DNA of 64,000 nt from Cytophagales bacterium UBA2561 (GCA_002340355.1 DDLX01000008.1:1-64000), one strand, 5' to 3'. Positions 17,223 to 26,899 are shown, counted from the first letter of the stretch. A program made the numbers and translations. The notes: generated by a model not told the origin, from the letters alone.

Positions 17223-18191
17223 TTGGTCGAAAAAGTCATTTTGTTAGAGAATATTTCGCTCATTGATTTCTTGGGCGTTGAAAACAAAAATATCAAAGCA
17301 GTTGCTCAAAAATTTCCACAATGTAAAATTATTTCTCGTGGTAATGAATTGCGCCTCAAGGGGAGTTCTCCCGAAATTATCAAAATCAATGAAATTATTA
17401 ATTCATTATTAGAACATTACCGCCGATTCGGAAAACTAACACTCGATGACACAGAAGCCTATCTTAATAATGAAGCTAATGTCTTACGAGACTCAGAAAA
17501 TGACACAATTCTGTATGGTGTTAAAGGGCTGGTAATCAAACCTAAAACTCACAATCAAAAATTATTGGCTGATGCCATATTGAAAAATGATTTAGTGTTT
17601 GCTGTAGGTCCCGCAGGAACAGGTAAGACATATATTGCTACAGCAATGGCAGTTCGTGCGCTCAAAAACAAACAAGTTCGGCGAATTATCATCACCCGCC
17701 CTGCGGTAGAAGCAGGAGAAAGTTTGGGCTTTTTACCGGGGGATATGCAAGATAAAGTTGACCCTTATTTGCGTCCTATTTATGATGCTTTGGATGATAT
17801 GATTCCCTCAGAAAAATTGAAATATTATCGAGAAAAAAACATCATTGAAATTGCTCCTTTGGCGTATATGCGTGGACGAACACTAAGCGAGGCTTTTATT
17901 TTGTTAGACGAAGCACAAAATACGACCACCATGCAAATGAAAATGATGCTGACACGACTCGGACAAAACTCTAAAATGATTATTACGGGTGACCAATCTC
18001 AAATTGATTTACCTCGAAATCAGAAGTCGGGTTTAACCGAAGCCGTTCGGATTCTAAAAAATGTACAAGGCATCTCGGTCTTATTTTTAGATGGAAAAGA
18101 TGTGATTCGTCATCGATTGGTTAAGCGGATTATTTCGGCGTATGAAAAAATTAGTGATGTGGTTAAAGCTAAAAATGAAAAACAAAAATAA
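17223..18191 (+). CDS. phoH: PhoH-family ATPase
   Basis: 322 residues from a TTG at 17223 (read as Met, then VEKVILLENISLIDFLGVE), which matches the usual N-terminus and length of this family. The open frame reaches back to an ATG at 17100, but a full promoter lies between the two. Walker A AVGPAGTGKTYIATA sits near residue 132, Walker B FILLDEAQNTT near 235, and a sensor-like ITGDQSQIDLP near 260. An N-terminal KH-like part (residues 1-100) precedes the helicase-like core. PhoH proteins are RNA-associated ATPases, often near ybeY; here no ybeY is adjacent. Confidence 0.9.
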   Translation: MVEKVILLENISLIDFLGVENKNIKAVAQKFPQCKIISRGNELRLKGSSPEIIKINEIINSLLEHYRRFGKLTLDDTEAYLNNEANVLRDSENDTILYGVKGLVIKPKTHNQKLLADAILKNDLVFAVGPAGTGKTYIATAMAVRALKNKQVRRIIITRPAVEAGESLGFLPGDMQDKVDPYLRPIYDALDDMIPSEKLKYYREKNIIEIAPLAYMRGRTLSEAFILLDEAQNTTTMQMKMMLTRLGQNSKMIITGDQSQIDLPRNQKSGLTEAVRILKNVQGISVLFLDGKDVIRHRLVKRIISAYEKISDVVKAKNEKQK

Positions 18192-18377
18192 TTTTATAAA
18201 AACGACTACTAAAACAAATTATTGATTATCATCGTTTTATTAGCTTTATGTAAAATAGTGTTTGTGAACTCTCCTATAAGGAGAAACTGACCTTACATTT
18301 TGAAATTCAATTTGCTAAATCTCGTTTAGTATCCGTTAAAGAGTGTTAATAACATCGTAATAAGCTACATATCCTCG

Positions 18378-18385
18378 TATTTTTG
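18378..18385 (+). promoter_or_regulatory. TATTTTTG, -7 element of the HK/RR operon
   Basis: Exact match 44 bases ahead of the histidine kinase ATG. A TGATTATCA motif (18223-18231) and a small hairpin, TCTCCTATAAGGAGA, lie upstream. Confidence 0.5.
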
Positions 18386-18428
18386 TTAGAAAATTATTGG
18401 TAAAATGGAGCCTTTACCATCCTAAAAT

Positions 18429-20054
18429 ATGAATCGGCGAAAATTAAATTTGGTGGTTATTTTGATGAGTTTAGCTCTCCTCGGACTAATTGCCCTGCAA
18501 TTTTATTGGATAAATACTGCCTTACACCTAAGTGAAAAACAATTCCAACAAACCGTGCAAGTTGTTTTGGATAATATTGTTAAAAGACTAGAACATAGGG
18601 AGTTATTGCAAATCACGCAGAAAAATATGGACAATGGAATTCAGGTAGATAGTAAATTATTTACTGAGTTTGATTCTGTAGGACGTTTGCATTGGAAAGA
18701 AGATAAAGTAATTACTTCTCGCAAAATTTTATCCAATCCTGAGTTAAAGCAGGAAGGTATTGAAATTGAAGTACAAGAAGAAGCCGTAATTAGTAAAACG
18801 GGATTTGCTCGTCGTAGAGATACAGGTGACGAATGGGTTATTAATATAGAACGACCTGATTATGAGCAATATAATCCTGTAATTGATTCATTGGAGTATG
18901 TTCAGAAACGTCAAAACCAGCGCATTGCCAAGATGATTAATCAATCTAAAATGGTTTCAGCTGTTTTGCAACATATGGCAAACTTTGACAAGCCTATGAA
19001 TGAACGAATTAGCAAAGAATTAGTTGATTCCTTACTTCAAGTCGAAATTAATCGAAAAGGCATTAAAACTCCTTTTGAGTTTGGAGTAGTGGTTTGGGAC
19101 TTAAAAAATTATAAATTGATTTTTGCGGATAGCGTCCAAAATAAAGCCAAGTTACTTCAGAAAGGTTACCGTGTGGCATTGTTCCCAAATGATGATTTTT
19201 CCTTACCTGCTTATTTATATGTTTATTTTCCGCAGCAGTTTCGTTATATTCTCAGAGAAATGGCAACCGTGCTAATTTCTTCGATGGTGTTAATTTTAGT
19301 GGTGTCAGGTTGTTTTGCTTTTGCCGTTTTTACAATTAATCAGCAAAAGAAACTATCCGATATGAAAAATGATTTTATTAATAACATGACTCATGAGTTC
19401 AAAACACCCGTCTCAACCATTTCCTTAGCTTGTGAGATGCTTAATGATTCGGCGATGCGTACTAATGAGACACTTTTGGCACGTTATCTGCAAATAATAA
19501 AAGATGAAAATGAACGCCTCGGCGGACAAATTGAAAAGGTGCTTCAGATTGCTCGCTTGGAACGTAATGACTTCGATATCAGGGTACAAGAAACAAATGT
19601 ACATGATGTTATTCAACGTACTATTCATAACTTTGAACTACCAATTGAGCAACGGGAAGGAGTCGTTCGGAAAGAACTTCAAGCTCATCAACCTATCATT
19701 GAGGCAGATGAAACACACCTTAACAACGTACTAAATAATTTGGTGGATAATGCAATTAAGTATTCACCTGACCAGTTGGAAATTGAGATTACTACCGAAA
19801 ATGCTGATAAAGGCATCATCATTACGGTTTCGGATAAAGGACAAGGCATCCCTAAAGAAACAGTCTCAAAAATTTTTGATAAATTTTACCGTGTCCCTAC
19901 AGGCGATGTGCATGATGTGAAGGGATTTGGGCTGGGGCTAAGCTACGTAAAAACCATGATTGAAGCCCATTACGGCGTAATTAGAGTGAATAGTGAACCC
20001 AGTAAAGGGACAACATTTATTATATTTTTACCTTATCGACATGAAAGAGAATAA
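18429..20054 (+). CDS. Sensor histidine kinase
   Basis: 541 residues. Transmembrane helices lie at about 7-29 and 278-302 and enclose a periplasmic sensor of roughly 250 residues with no family I recognise. There is no clear HAMP domain. The dimerisation box FINNMTHEFKTPVSTISLAC has the phospho-acceptor His322. N box NVLNNLVDNAIKYSP, G1 box SDKGQGIP and G2 box GFGLGLSYVKTMIEAHYG are all present, so the kinase should be active. Its final 14 bases overlap the response regulator gene, so the two are co-transcribed and probably translationally coupled. The stimulus is unknown. Confidence 0.95.
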   Translation: MNRRKLNLVVILMSLALLGLIALQFYWINTALHLSEKQFQQTVQVVLDNIVKRLEHRELLQITQKNMDNGIQVDSKLFTEFDSVGRLHWKEDKVITSRKILSNPELKQEGIEIEVQEEAVISKTGFARRRDTGDEWVINIERPDYEQYNPVIDSLEYVQKRQNQRIAKMINQSKMVSAVLQHMANFDKPMNERISKELVDSLLQVEINRKGIKTPFEFGVVVWDLKNYKLIFADSVQNKAKLLQKGYRVALFPNDDFSLPAYLYVYFPQQFRYILREMATVLISSMVLILVVSGCFAFAVFTINQQKKLSDMKNDFINNMTHEFKTPVSTISLACEMLNDSAMRTNETLLARYLQIIKDENERLGGQIEKVLQIARLERNDFDIRVQETNVHDVIQRTIHNFELPIEQREGVVRKELQAHQPIIEADETHLNNVLNNLVDNAIKYSPDQLEIEITTENADKGIIITVSDKGQGIPKETVSKIFDKFYRVPTGDVHDVKGFGLGLSYVKTMIEAHYGVIRVNSEPSKGTTFIIFLPYRHERE

Positions 20055-20760
20055 CGATAAAATGGCACGCATTTTACTGGTGGAAGACGACTTAAATTTG
20101 GGGCAAATTCTCAAAGAATCCCTTGATACGGAATTCGAAACCACACTCTGCCGTGATGGACGTGCAGGGCTCAAAGCTTTCAACGAAGACACTTATGATT
20201 TGTGTGTGTTGGATGTGATGTTACCAATTATGGATGGTTTTAAAGTTGCCGAAGAAATCCGCCGAAAAGACAAACTTTTACCGATTATCTTCCTAACTGC
20301 CAAAGCAATGCGTGAGGATACTATCAAGGGATTCAAAATCGGAGCAGATGATTATATGACGAAGCCCTTCAGTATGGAAGAGTTGCGTTTACGAATTCAT
20401 GCGGTGCTTCGGCGCACGGCTGGACAAGAAAAAACTGAAGAAATTTCCGTTTTCACCTTGGGGCATTTTACGTTCCAATACGATGTACAGAAATTGACTC
20501 GCCACGATACTGAAGAAACCCAAAAATTGACTTCCAAAGAAACCGAGCTTCTGAGGATGTTGTGCCTACACAAAAATCGAACAATGGAACGTTCCAAAGC
20601 ACTCAAAGCAATTTGGCACGATGATAATTATTTCAATTCTCGAAGTATGGATGTTTATATCACCAAACTGCGGAAGTACCTCAAGAGTGACCCCAACCTG
20701 CAAATTTTGAATGTACATGGTACAGGATTTAAACTGGTGGAAACCTCTCATAATAAGTAA
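20041..20760 (+). CDS. OmpR-family response regulator
   Basis: 239 residues from the ATG at 20041 (MKENNDKMARILLVEDD), 14 bases inside the kinase gene. The receiver domain has the acidic pair ED near 15-17, phospho-acceptor Asp58 in LCVLDVMLP, Thr in IIFLTAKA and Lys in YMTKPFS. A winged-helix DNA-binding domain occupies about 140-237 (KLTSKETELLRMLCLHKNR, then NSRSMDVYITKLRKYL). It should be the target of the adjacent kinase. The regulon is unknown. A hairpin terminator follows. Confidence 0.96.
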   Translation: MKENNDKMARILLVEDDLNLGQILKESLDTEFETTLCRDGRAGLKAFNEDTYDLCVLDVMLPIMDGFKVAEEIRRKDKLLPIIFLTAKAMREDTIKGFKIGADDYMTKPFSMEELRLRIHAVLRRTAGQEKTEEISVFTLGHFTFQYDVQKLTRHDTEETQKLTSKETELLRMLCLHKNRTMERSKALKAIWHDDNYFNSRSMDVYITKLRKYLKSDPNLQILNVHGTGFKLVETSHNK

Positions 20761-20781
20761 GTCAATTATTTTTACCTCCAT

Positions 20782-20816
20782 AAACAAAGCCCTTCTTTTG
20801 AAGAGGGGCTTTGTTT
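20782..20816. terminator. Bidirectional terminator between RR gene and gyrA
   Basis: AAACAAAGCCC pairs with GGGCTTTGTTT (11 bp), with weaker pairing continuing inward. It separates two convergent genes. Confidence 0.8.
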
Positions 20817-20848
20817 ATTACAAAAACTATTGCAAAAATAGTTATTTT

Positions 20849-23410
20849 CTAAGCTTCTAACTCGGTATTACCATTTTCACTTTGTGAAAGATTCTGTGAA
20901 AAATTTTCTTCCAATACTTCTATTGAATCCTGATTTTCAGTTTCTTCTATTTGTTCTTCCACTTGATCGTCTTCGGGAATAGCAATTTTAGCTACCGAAG
21001 AAATTTCATCCGTTTCATTGAGTTTAATGATTCGAACACCTTGTGTAGCACGTCCCATCACTCGAAGTTCTGAAATCGAAAACCGAATAATTACACCTGA
21101 CTTATTGATAATCATCAACTGGTCATTATCCGTAACATTTTTTACAGTTACTAACTCACCTGTTTTTTCAGTGACATTTAATGTCCGAACTCCTTTCCCC
21201 CCCCGATTCGTAAGTCGATATTCGTCTAATGAAGAACGTTTACCATAACCTTTTTCAGAGACTACCAAAATTTGAGAATTTTCATCCGAAACCGTAACCA
21301 TGCCTACTACTTTATTGGTTTCTGAAATATTAATTCCTCGAACTCCTGCGGCAGTCCGTCCCATTGCCCGAACTTTTTCTTCTTCAAACCGAATTGCTTG
21401 TCCTGAACGTGCCGCTAATACAATTTGACTTTCTCCATCCGTCAAAGCAACATCCAAAAGCGTATCTCCTTCTTTGATGGTAATTGCCTGAATACCACTT
21501 TGTCGTGGGCGAGAATATTCTTTCAAACGGGTCTTTTTGATGATGCCTTTTTCAGTACACATCACCAAGTAATGATTTTCGGTATAATCTTCGTTTTTGA
21601 GGTCTTTAACACTAATGACCGCCCTCACTTTATCTGTCTTATCAATATTAATAATATTTTGTAAAGGACGACCTTTCGAAACTTTACTTCCTTCAGGAAC
21701 TTCGTAAGCTTTAAGCCAATATACTTTTCCTAACTCTGTGAAAATCAATAAATAACTATGAGTCGAAGTAACAAAAAGATGTTCTGTAAAATCCTTATCT
21801 TTGGTAATTACTCCTCTCGAACCAACTCCACCTCGTCCTTGAGTACGATATTCGGTCAAAGCAGTTCGTTTCATATATCCTTCATGCGAAATCGTAATGA
21901 CCATTTCCTCTTCCGCAATCATATCTTCAATACCAATATCATCGGCACTATATACAATTCCTGTGCGCCGTTCATCTCCGTATTTTTCCTTGATTTCGGT
22001 TAGTTCATCCTTAATAATTTGCATTCGCCGTGACTCATTCGCCAAAATATCTTTTAAATCAGCTATTTTGGTTAATAATTCGTCATATTCTTGTTGAAGT
22101 TTATCACGCTCTAATCCTGTCAGGCGTTGCAATCGCATATCCAAAATGGCTTTCGCTTGGATTTCTGAAAATTCAAATTTTTCAATCAATCCTGTCTTAG
22201 CAATTTCGGCATCTCTTGAACCTCGAATCAGGGTAATAATTTCATCAATATGATCAAGTGCCTTGAGTAATCCTTCAAGAATATGCGCCCGTTTCTCGGC
22301 TTGTTCTAACTCAAATTGAACTCGTCTTGTAACGACTTCGTGCCGATGATCGACATAACATTTTATGAGGTCTTTAAGATTTAGCGTTTGAGGTCTGCCA
22401 TTAAGCAAAGCAATATTATTTACGCTAAAAGAAACCTGTAACTGAGTTTGTTTGAATAAGTTATAAAGTACAACCGAAGGAACAGCATCCCGTTTGAGGT
22501 CATAGACAATTCGCATTCCGTCCTTATCGGATTCGTCTCGAATAGCTGAAATTCCTTCAATTTTTTTCTCATTAATGAGGGCTGCCGTTTTGCCAATCAT
22601 GGCAGCTTTATTGACTTGATAAGGCAACTCAGAAACAATAATTCGCTCTTTACCATCTTTGGACGTTTCGAATCGAGAAACGGCACGTAAAACAATTCGT
22701 CCTCGTCCTGTTTCAAAGGCTTTTTTGACACCTTGATAGCCATAAATAGTTGCTCCAGTCGGAAAATCAGGAGCAGTAATATAGTTCATCAACTCCGAAA
22801 TCGTAATTTCATTATTGTCGATGTAGGCTACAATTCCATTAACCACTTCGGTCAAATTATGGGGCGCCATGTTGGTCGCCATCCCAACCGCAATACCAGA
22901 GGCTCCGTTGAGCAACAAATTTGGTACTTTAGCAGGAAGAACAGTCGGTTCTTTAAGTGAATCATCAAAATTCGGTTGAAAATTGACCGTATTTTTATTG
23001 AGGTCAAAAAGTATTTCCTCCGAAATTCGGCGCAAACGAGCTTCGGTATAACGCATCGCCGCAGGATTATCACCATCCACAGAGCCAAAGTTTCCTTGTC
23101 CATCCACAAGCGGATACCGTAATGACCAAGGTTGTGCCATACGCACCATCGTATCATATACTGCGGTATCTCCGTGAGGGTGGTATTTTCCGAGAACCTC
23201 ACCGACAATCCGTGCCGATTTTTTGTAGGATTTATTATGATAAAGACCAAGGTCGGTCATAGCATAAAGGACTCTGCGATGAACGGGTTTTAAGCCATCC
23301 CGTGCATCAGGTAAAGCACGAGAAATAATAACAGACATTGAATAATCAATGTATGCACCACGCATTTCATCCTCAATATTGATAGGAATGATAGTTTCGC
23401 CGTGTGTCAT
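20849..23410 (-). CDS. gyrA: DNA gyrase subunit A
   Basis: 853 residues, the normal length for GyrA. The N-terminus INIEDEMRGAYIDYSMSVII, the quinolone-region stretch KYHPHGDTAVYDTMVRMAQP and the active-site Tyr in AAMRYTEARL (about 121) are clear. The C-terminal half has the six-bladed pinwheel with a GyrA box near 565 (YRTQGRGGVGSRG). The tail from about 815 is acidic. Residue 82, equivalent to E. coli Ser83, is Thr. With GyrB (not in the window) it introduces negative supercoils. An exact -7 element, TATCTTTG, lies about 100 bases upstream. Confidence 0.97.
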   Translation of the reverse strand: MTHGETIIPINIEDEMRGAYIDYSMSVIISRALPDARDGLKPVHRRVLYAMTDLGLYHNKSYKKSARIVGEVLGKYHPHGDTAVYDTMVRMAQPWSLRYPLVDGQGNFGSVDGDNPAAMRYTEARLRRISEEILFDLNKNTVNFQPNFDDSLKEPTVLPAKVPNLLLNGASGIAVGMATNMAPHNLTEVVNGIVAYIDNNEITISELMNYITAPDFPTGATIYGYQGVKKAFETGRGRIVLRAVSRFETSKDGKERIIVSELPYQVNKAAMIGKTAALINEKKIEGISAIRDESDKDGMRIVYDLKRDAVPSVVLYNLFKQTQLQVSFSVNNIALLNGRPQTLNLKDLIKCYVDHRHEVVTRRVQFELEQAEKRAHILEGLLKALDHIDEIITLIRGSRDAEIAKTGLIEKFEFSEIQAKAILDMRLQRLTGLERDKLQQEYDELLTKIADLKDILANESRRMQIIKDELTEIKEKYGDERRTGIVYSADDIGIEDMIAEEEMVITISHEGYMKRTALTEYRTQGRGGVGSRGVITKDKDFTEHLFVTSTHSYLLIFTELGKVYWLKAYEVPEGSKVSKGRPLQNIINIDKTDKVRAVISVKDLKNEDYTENHYLVMCTEKGIIKKTRLKEYSRPRQSGIQAITIKEGDTLLDVALTDGESQIVLAARSGQAIRFEEEKVRAMGRTAAGVRGINISETNKVVGMVTVSDENSQILVVSEKGYGKRSSLDEYRLTNRGGKGVRTLNVTEKTGELVTVKNVTDNDQLMIINKSGVIIRFSISELRVMGRATQGVRIIKLNETDEISSVAKIAIPEDDQVEEQIEETENQDSIEVLEENFSQNLSQSENGNTELEA

Positions 23411-23711
23411 GTAACTGAGGAGCGGTTAATATAAAACTCTATTTTACAGGAATTTAGAAAAGCATAGATTTAGAAATTTGAAGCCTTTCCAAGTGTACTT
23501 TAGTACGTAACAAAGATAGCATTTTTATTTGATTTTGAGAGATTAAAACTAAATGAAAATACTAACTTTATTAAACATTATCAGAATTTTTTATAGGATC
23601 AAAAATAGCTGTTTTGAATTTTATCAAAACCAACTGATTTCCAACTCTCCAAGAGTTTTAAATTCTTGGAGAATTCAGCTTTACAAATAGAATTGTGATC
23701 ACATAAATTCA
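23411..23711. other. gyrA-der spacer with hairpin and gyrA promoter
   Basis: About 300 bases. It contains the gyrA -7 element at 23511-23518 and a 9-bp hairpin, TCTCCAAGA with TCTTGGAGA, near 23646-23675. The hairpin has no T-run on either side, so it looks more like a small REP-type hairpin than a terminator. Confidence 0.5.
23511..23518 (-). promoter_or_regulatory. TATCTTTG, -7 element of gyrA
   Basis: Exact match on the minus strand; leader of roughly 95 bases to the gyrA ATG. Confidence 0.5.
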
Positions 23712-25016
23712 TTATTTCTTTCTAAAAAATAATCGGATAGGAACACCTTCAAAACCGAAATTGGCGCGCATTTTATTTTCCAAATACCGCCGATATGATT
23801 CTTTAATGTGTTTGGGAAGATTACAGAAAAATAAGAAAGTAGGTACTTGCCCCGTAATCTGGGTAATATATTTAATTTTAATTTCTCGACCCCGATAAGA
23901 TGGTGGTGGATATTTCATAATGGCATCCAACATGACTTCATTGAGTCGAGCAGTTGGAATTTGTTTGGTACGGTTTTCATAAACTTGTACGCTCATTTCC
24001 ATCGCCTTATAAATCCGTTGTTTTTCTAAAGCCGAAATAAAAATGACGGGTGGGTAATCATTCGGGCGTAATCTTTCAAGAATTTCTTTCCGATAATTTG
24101 CCATCGTATTGGTCTCTTTTTTAATCAAATCCCACTTATTGACCAAAATCACAACCCCTTTATGATTTCGATGCGCTAGAGAAATGATATTCATATCTTG
24201 GGATTCTAAGCCCCGTTCAGCATCTAAAACCACCAAACATACATCCGAATTCTCAAGGGCTTTAATGGCTCGAAGAGTTGAATAAAACTCAATATTTTCC
24301 TTGACTTTAGCTTTTCGGCGTAGTCCAGCCGTATCGGTTAAAATCAAGTCATGTCCAAAGGCTTTGTACTGACTATCAATCGAATCCCGTGTCGTTCCTG
24401 CGATATCGGTAACAATACTTCGTTCTTTATCTAACAATGCATTTAAAAGAGATGACTTTCCAACATTGGGTCTCCCCACAACTGCTAAGCGAGGTGATTT
24501 GTCTTCAAGAGGTATTTCATCTTCTAACAGCTCGGTTAGGTCATCTAATAATTCCCCTGTTCCCGTTCCTGACTGTGAAGAAACAGGATAAATATTCGCA
24601 TCGAATCCAAGTTCATAAAATTCGACATGGGAAGCTGATTTCTCAGCATCGTCCGCCTTGTTGGCAATAATCAAAACAGGTTTCTTAGAACGACGCAAAA
24701 TCAAGCCAAAATCTTTGTCCAAATCCGTCAAACCAGTATGACAATCAACCATAAACAAAATTACTGAAGCCTCTTCCATTGCAATCTCGACCTGTTCTCG
24801 TATCGAAGCTTCAAAAATATCTTCTGACCCATGTACGTATCCACCCGTATCAATGACCGTAAATTTTTTGCCATTCCATTCTGATTTGCCATAATGTCGG
24901 TCACGGGTTACGCCACTTTCGTTATCAGTAATTGCCTTTCGGCGTTCTACCAATCGATTAAATAAAGTGGATTTTCCTACGTTAGGTCTGCCAGTAATTG
25001 CTACAATATTCGCCAT
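23712..25016 (-). CDS. der: Ribosome-assembly GTPase Der (EngA)
   Basis: 434 residues from the ATG at 25016 (MANIVAITGRPNVGKSTLFN), the family's standard start and length. An open frame extends to 25061, but a -7 promoter element covers that end, so the extra 15 residues are not translated from this transcript. It has two GTPase domains, each with GRPNVGKS and a DTAG or DTGG motif (VIDTGGYVHG, then LTDTAGLRRK), NKAD and NKWD specificity loops, and a C-terminal KH-like domain (from about 350). It acts in 50S ribosome maturation in the cytoplasm. Confidence 0.96.
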   Translation of the reverse strand: MANIVAITGRPNVGKSTLFNRLVERRKAITDNESGVTRDRHYGKSEWNGKKFTVIDTGGYVHGSEDIFEASIREQVEIAMEEASVILFMVDCHTGLTDLDKDFGLILRRSKKPVLIIANKADDAEKSASHVEFYELGFDANIYPVSSQSGTGTGELLDDLTELLEDEIPLEDKSPRLAVVGRPNVGKSSLLNALLDKERSIVTDIAGTTRDSIDSQYKAFGHDLILTDTAGLRRKAKVKENIEFYSTLRAIKALENSDVCLVVLDAERGLESQDMNIISLAHRNHKGVVILVNKWDLIKKETNTMANYRKEILERLRPNDYPPVIFISALEKQRIYKAMEMSVQVYENRTKQIPTARLNEVMLDAIMKYPPPSYRGREIKIKYITQITGQVPTFLFFCNLPKHIKESYRRYLENKMRANFGFEGVPIRLFFRKK

Positions 25017-25058
25017 CTCAATCAATTCCAGATTTGGTATTTTTTCTTTTTGAAAAGG

Positions 25059-25066
25059 CAAAAGTA
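25059..25066 (-). promoter_or_regulatory. TACTTTTG, -7 element of der
   Basis: Exact match on the minus strand. It straddles the nominal 5' end of the long open frame and so fixes the der start at 25016, with a leader of about 35 bases. Confidence 0.55.
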
Positions 25067-25169
25067 CAAAAAAATAACGGCATGACTTTCCTGTTGAAAT
25101 TTAGAACAAATTAAAAAATTTTGGACAATATGGAAAATCTGTATTTTGCCCCAGTAAAAGTGAGGATAA

Positions 25170-25346
25170 GAGGTTGTTTAAAAATTTTTGAAAAATATCT
25201 TTAGGGAATAAACTTTATTTAGTGAAATAGCTTTCATTGCTCAAAATCGCTAATATACATAAAGTAGAGTTTGCAAATCCTACTTTATGTATATTCATAT
25301 AAAAAATTGATAATCAATGTTTTATTCAAAATTTAAATTTATATTA
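25170..25346. repeat. MITE-like repeat, copy A (degenerate right end)
   Basis: Starts GAGGTTGTTTAAAAA and continues with AGTGAAATAGCTTTCATTGC and CTCAAAATCG, matching copy B at 59720 almost base for base over about 85 bases. The right part is longer because a hairpin of 16-bp arms (25252-25267 and 25280-25295) interrupts it, and the terminal AACCTC is degraded. No ORF inside. It lies in the 477-base der upstream region, where I see no gene. Confidence 0.65.
25252..25295. repeat. Strong hairpin inside MITE copy A
   Basis: AATATACATAAAGTAG pairs perfectly with CTACTTTATGTATATT, leaving a 12-base loop. No T-run follows, so it is probably not a terminator. It is absent from copy B at the corresponding point. 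Confidence 0.6.
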
Positions 25347-25493
25347 GTCTAAAGTATACCATTAATTTTTTTACTAGCCAAACAGGTATTTTTATGAATC
25401 AAAATAAGATTAAATCGGATATGTAAAATGTGAGCCGCTAAAGAGATTTTCCCAAATCTGGAGCGACTCAGGTGATACATACTCAATTCATAA

Positions 25494-25907
25494 TTAAGTG
25501 ATAATGCTCCGATTTTTGAGGCATTCACGCAAATTTTGGATTAGACTATCCCATACTTCTCTGAGTTCTTGTTCGTCATCCATTTCCGAACAGTCTGTAA
25601 TTTGTAAAAAAATAGTTTCGGTCATTTCATTCCGATTAAGCTGAAAATCCAAGTAAGCTGTATCATTTTCTGATGGATCATCTTCGGACACGAAGACATA
25701 CCGTAAGCATTTGTTCATGCGTTTCCGAGTCAATCGGGCAAGGTGTGACTCAGCATCCCAAATAATGTTATAGAGCTTATTAGATTCATCCCGTATAATT
25801 ACTTCTTCTGCAAACCATTTTGTTAATCCACTCGGCATTAAATATGGATAAATCACTTTCAGTGAAGTATCGAATTCATATTCTGCTTCATACTTAAATT
25901 TAGTCAT
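25494..25907 (-). CDS. START-like domain protein
   Basis: 137 residues of a small alpha/beta helix-grip fold. The start KFKYEAEYEFDTSLKVIYPY, the conserved GLTKWFAEEV and the C-terminal helix ELREVWDSLIQNLRECL match the START-like family found across Bacteroidota. It has no signal peptide and should be cytoplasmic. Ligand and role are unknown. It stands alone, with no operon partner. Confidence 0.82.
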   Translation of the reverse strand: MTKFKYEAEYEFDTSLKVIYPYLMPSGLTKWFAEEVIIRDESNKLYNIIWDAESHLARLTRKRMNKCLRYVFVSEDDPSENDTAYLDFQLNRNEMTETIFLQITDCSEMDDEQELREVWDSLIQNLRECLKNRSIIT

Positions 25908-26186
25908 TCGATTACTTCTGTTCAGTTCAGGAGCAATATATTTATTTTTTGTTATTGTTTAACATTTTTCGATCAAAAAATTCAGGATTTCGGCAAAAAA
26001 TAACTTTAAATACAAACTATTTACTTCACCTCTTATTTTCAGATATATGAAAGAAATCCGCTTTTCTTCTTACTTTTGAAAAATACCTTTTGTTTTTTCA
26101 ACTAGTGATCAAAATACTTGATTTTAAACTCCAACTTTAACCTAAAATGTTATACCAAATTTGCTTTTGACATGAAAAATCTAAAC

Positions 26187-26822
26187 ATGAACAAAATTCA
26201 TTTTTTTTTAGCAAGCGTATTGCTTTGGTTTACTGTCTCTTGTGGTAGTCAGCCCTCAGAAAAAAAATCTTCGGACACTACTCCAACTGAAGAAAAATGC
26301 ACCTACTCCTTGAAAACGGATGAGCTTCGGGTGGCTTGGAAAGCCTATAAATTTACTGAGAAAGTCGGTGTAAATGGTCGATTTGATAGTATTAGCACAA
26401 AATTAACAAACGAATCTGCAGATAGTCCTGATAAATTATTAGAAGGTCTAACCTTAATAATTAAAACAAATGGACTCAATTCGGATAATGAGGATCGAGA
26501 TAACAAAATCAAAACGCAATTTTTTGGCAATATCAAAGGGGAAGAAATGGTCGGAAGTATCAAGAAAATTACAGATGAAAAAATCGTAATTGCCTTGACC
26601 ATCAATGAAATTGAAAAAGAAGTATCTTTGGATTATGAAATTACGGATACTGAAATTACGGCAAATGGTCAGATTAATGTGAATGATTGGGAGGGACAAG
26701 CAGGCATCACCGCACTTAACAAAGTATGTGAGGAGCTTCACCAAGGAACTGACGGAAAAAGTGTTTTGCACCCTGATGTAAAAATGTCAGTAAGTGTACC
26801 TATCTTGAAAAACTGTAATTAA
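26187..26822 (+). CDS. YceI-like lipoprotein
   Basis: 211 residues from the ATG at 26187 (MNKIHFFLASVLLWFTVSCG), which gives a clean lipoprotein signal with Cys at position 19. ATGs at 26172 and 26118 are in frame but add N-terminal residues that weaken the signal. The mature part is a beta-rich YceI-like domain (LRVAWKAYKFTEKVGVNGRF, then FFGNIKGEEMVGSIKK). YceI proteins are lipocalin-like binders of isoprenoid-type molecules; the ligand here is unknown. It is likely anchored in the envelope. Confidence 0.8.
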   Translation: MNKIHFFLASVLLWFTVSCGSQPSEKKSSDTTPTEEKCTYSLKTDELRVAWKAYKFTEKVGVNGRFDSISTKLTNESADSPDKLLEGLTLIIKTNGLNSDNEDRDNKIKTQFFGNIKGEEMVGSIKKITDEKIVIALTINEIEKEVSLDYEITDTEITANGQINVNDWEGQAGITALNKVCEELHQGTDGKSVLHPDVKMSVSVPILKNCN

Positions 26823-26842
26823 AAGTAATCAACAACTCAATA

Positions 26843-26899
26843 TAGGACTTTCCTTATAACTGATTTTCAGCAAAATACATTTTCTAAGTGAAAGTCCTA
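26843..26899. repeat. Inverted repeat with long loop
   Basis: TAGGACTTTC (26843-26852) pairs perfectly with GAAAGTCCTA (26890-26899), 10 bp with a loop of 37 bases. It lies just after the YceI gene. There is no T-run, so terminator function is doubtful. Confidence 0.5.

Noticed and set aside
22852..23250. Minus-strand ORF of 132 codons inside gyrA
   Set aside because: It is the same strand in another frame of a clear gyrA gene, so it is a shadow.
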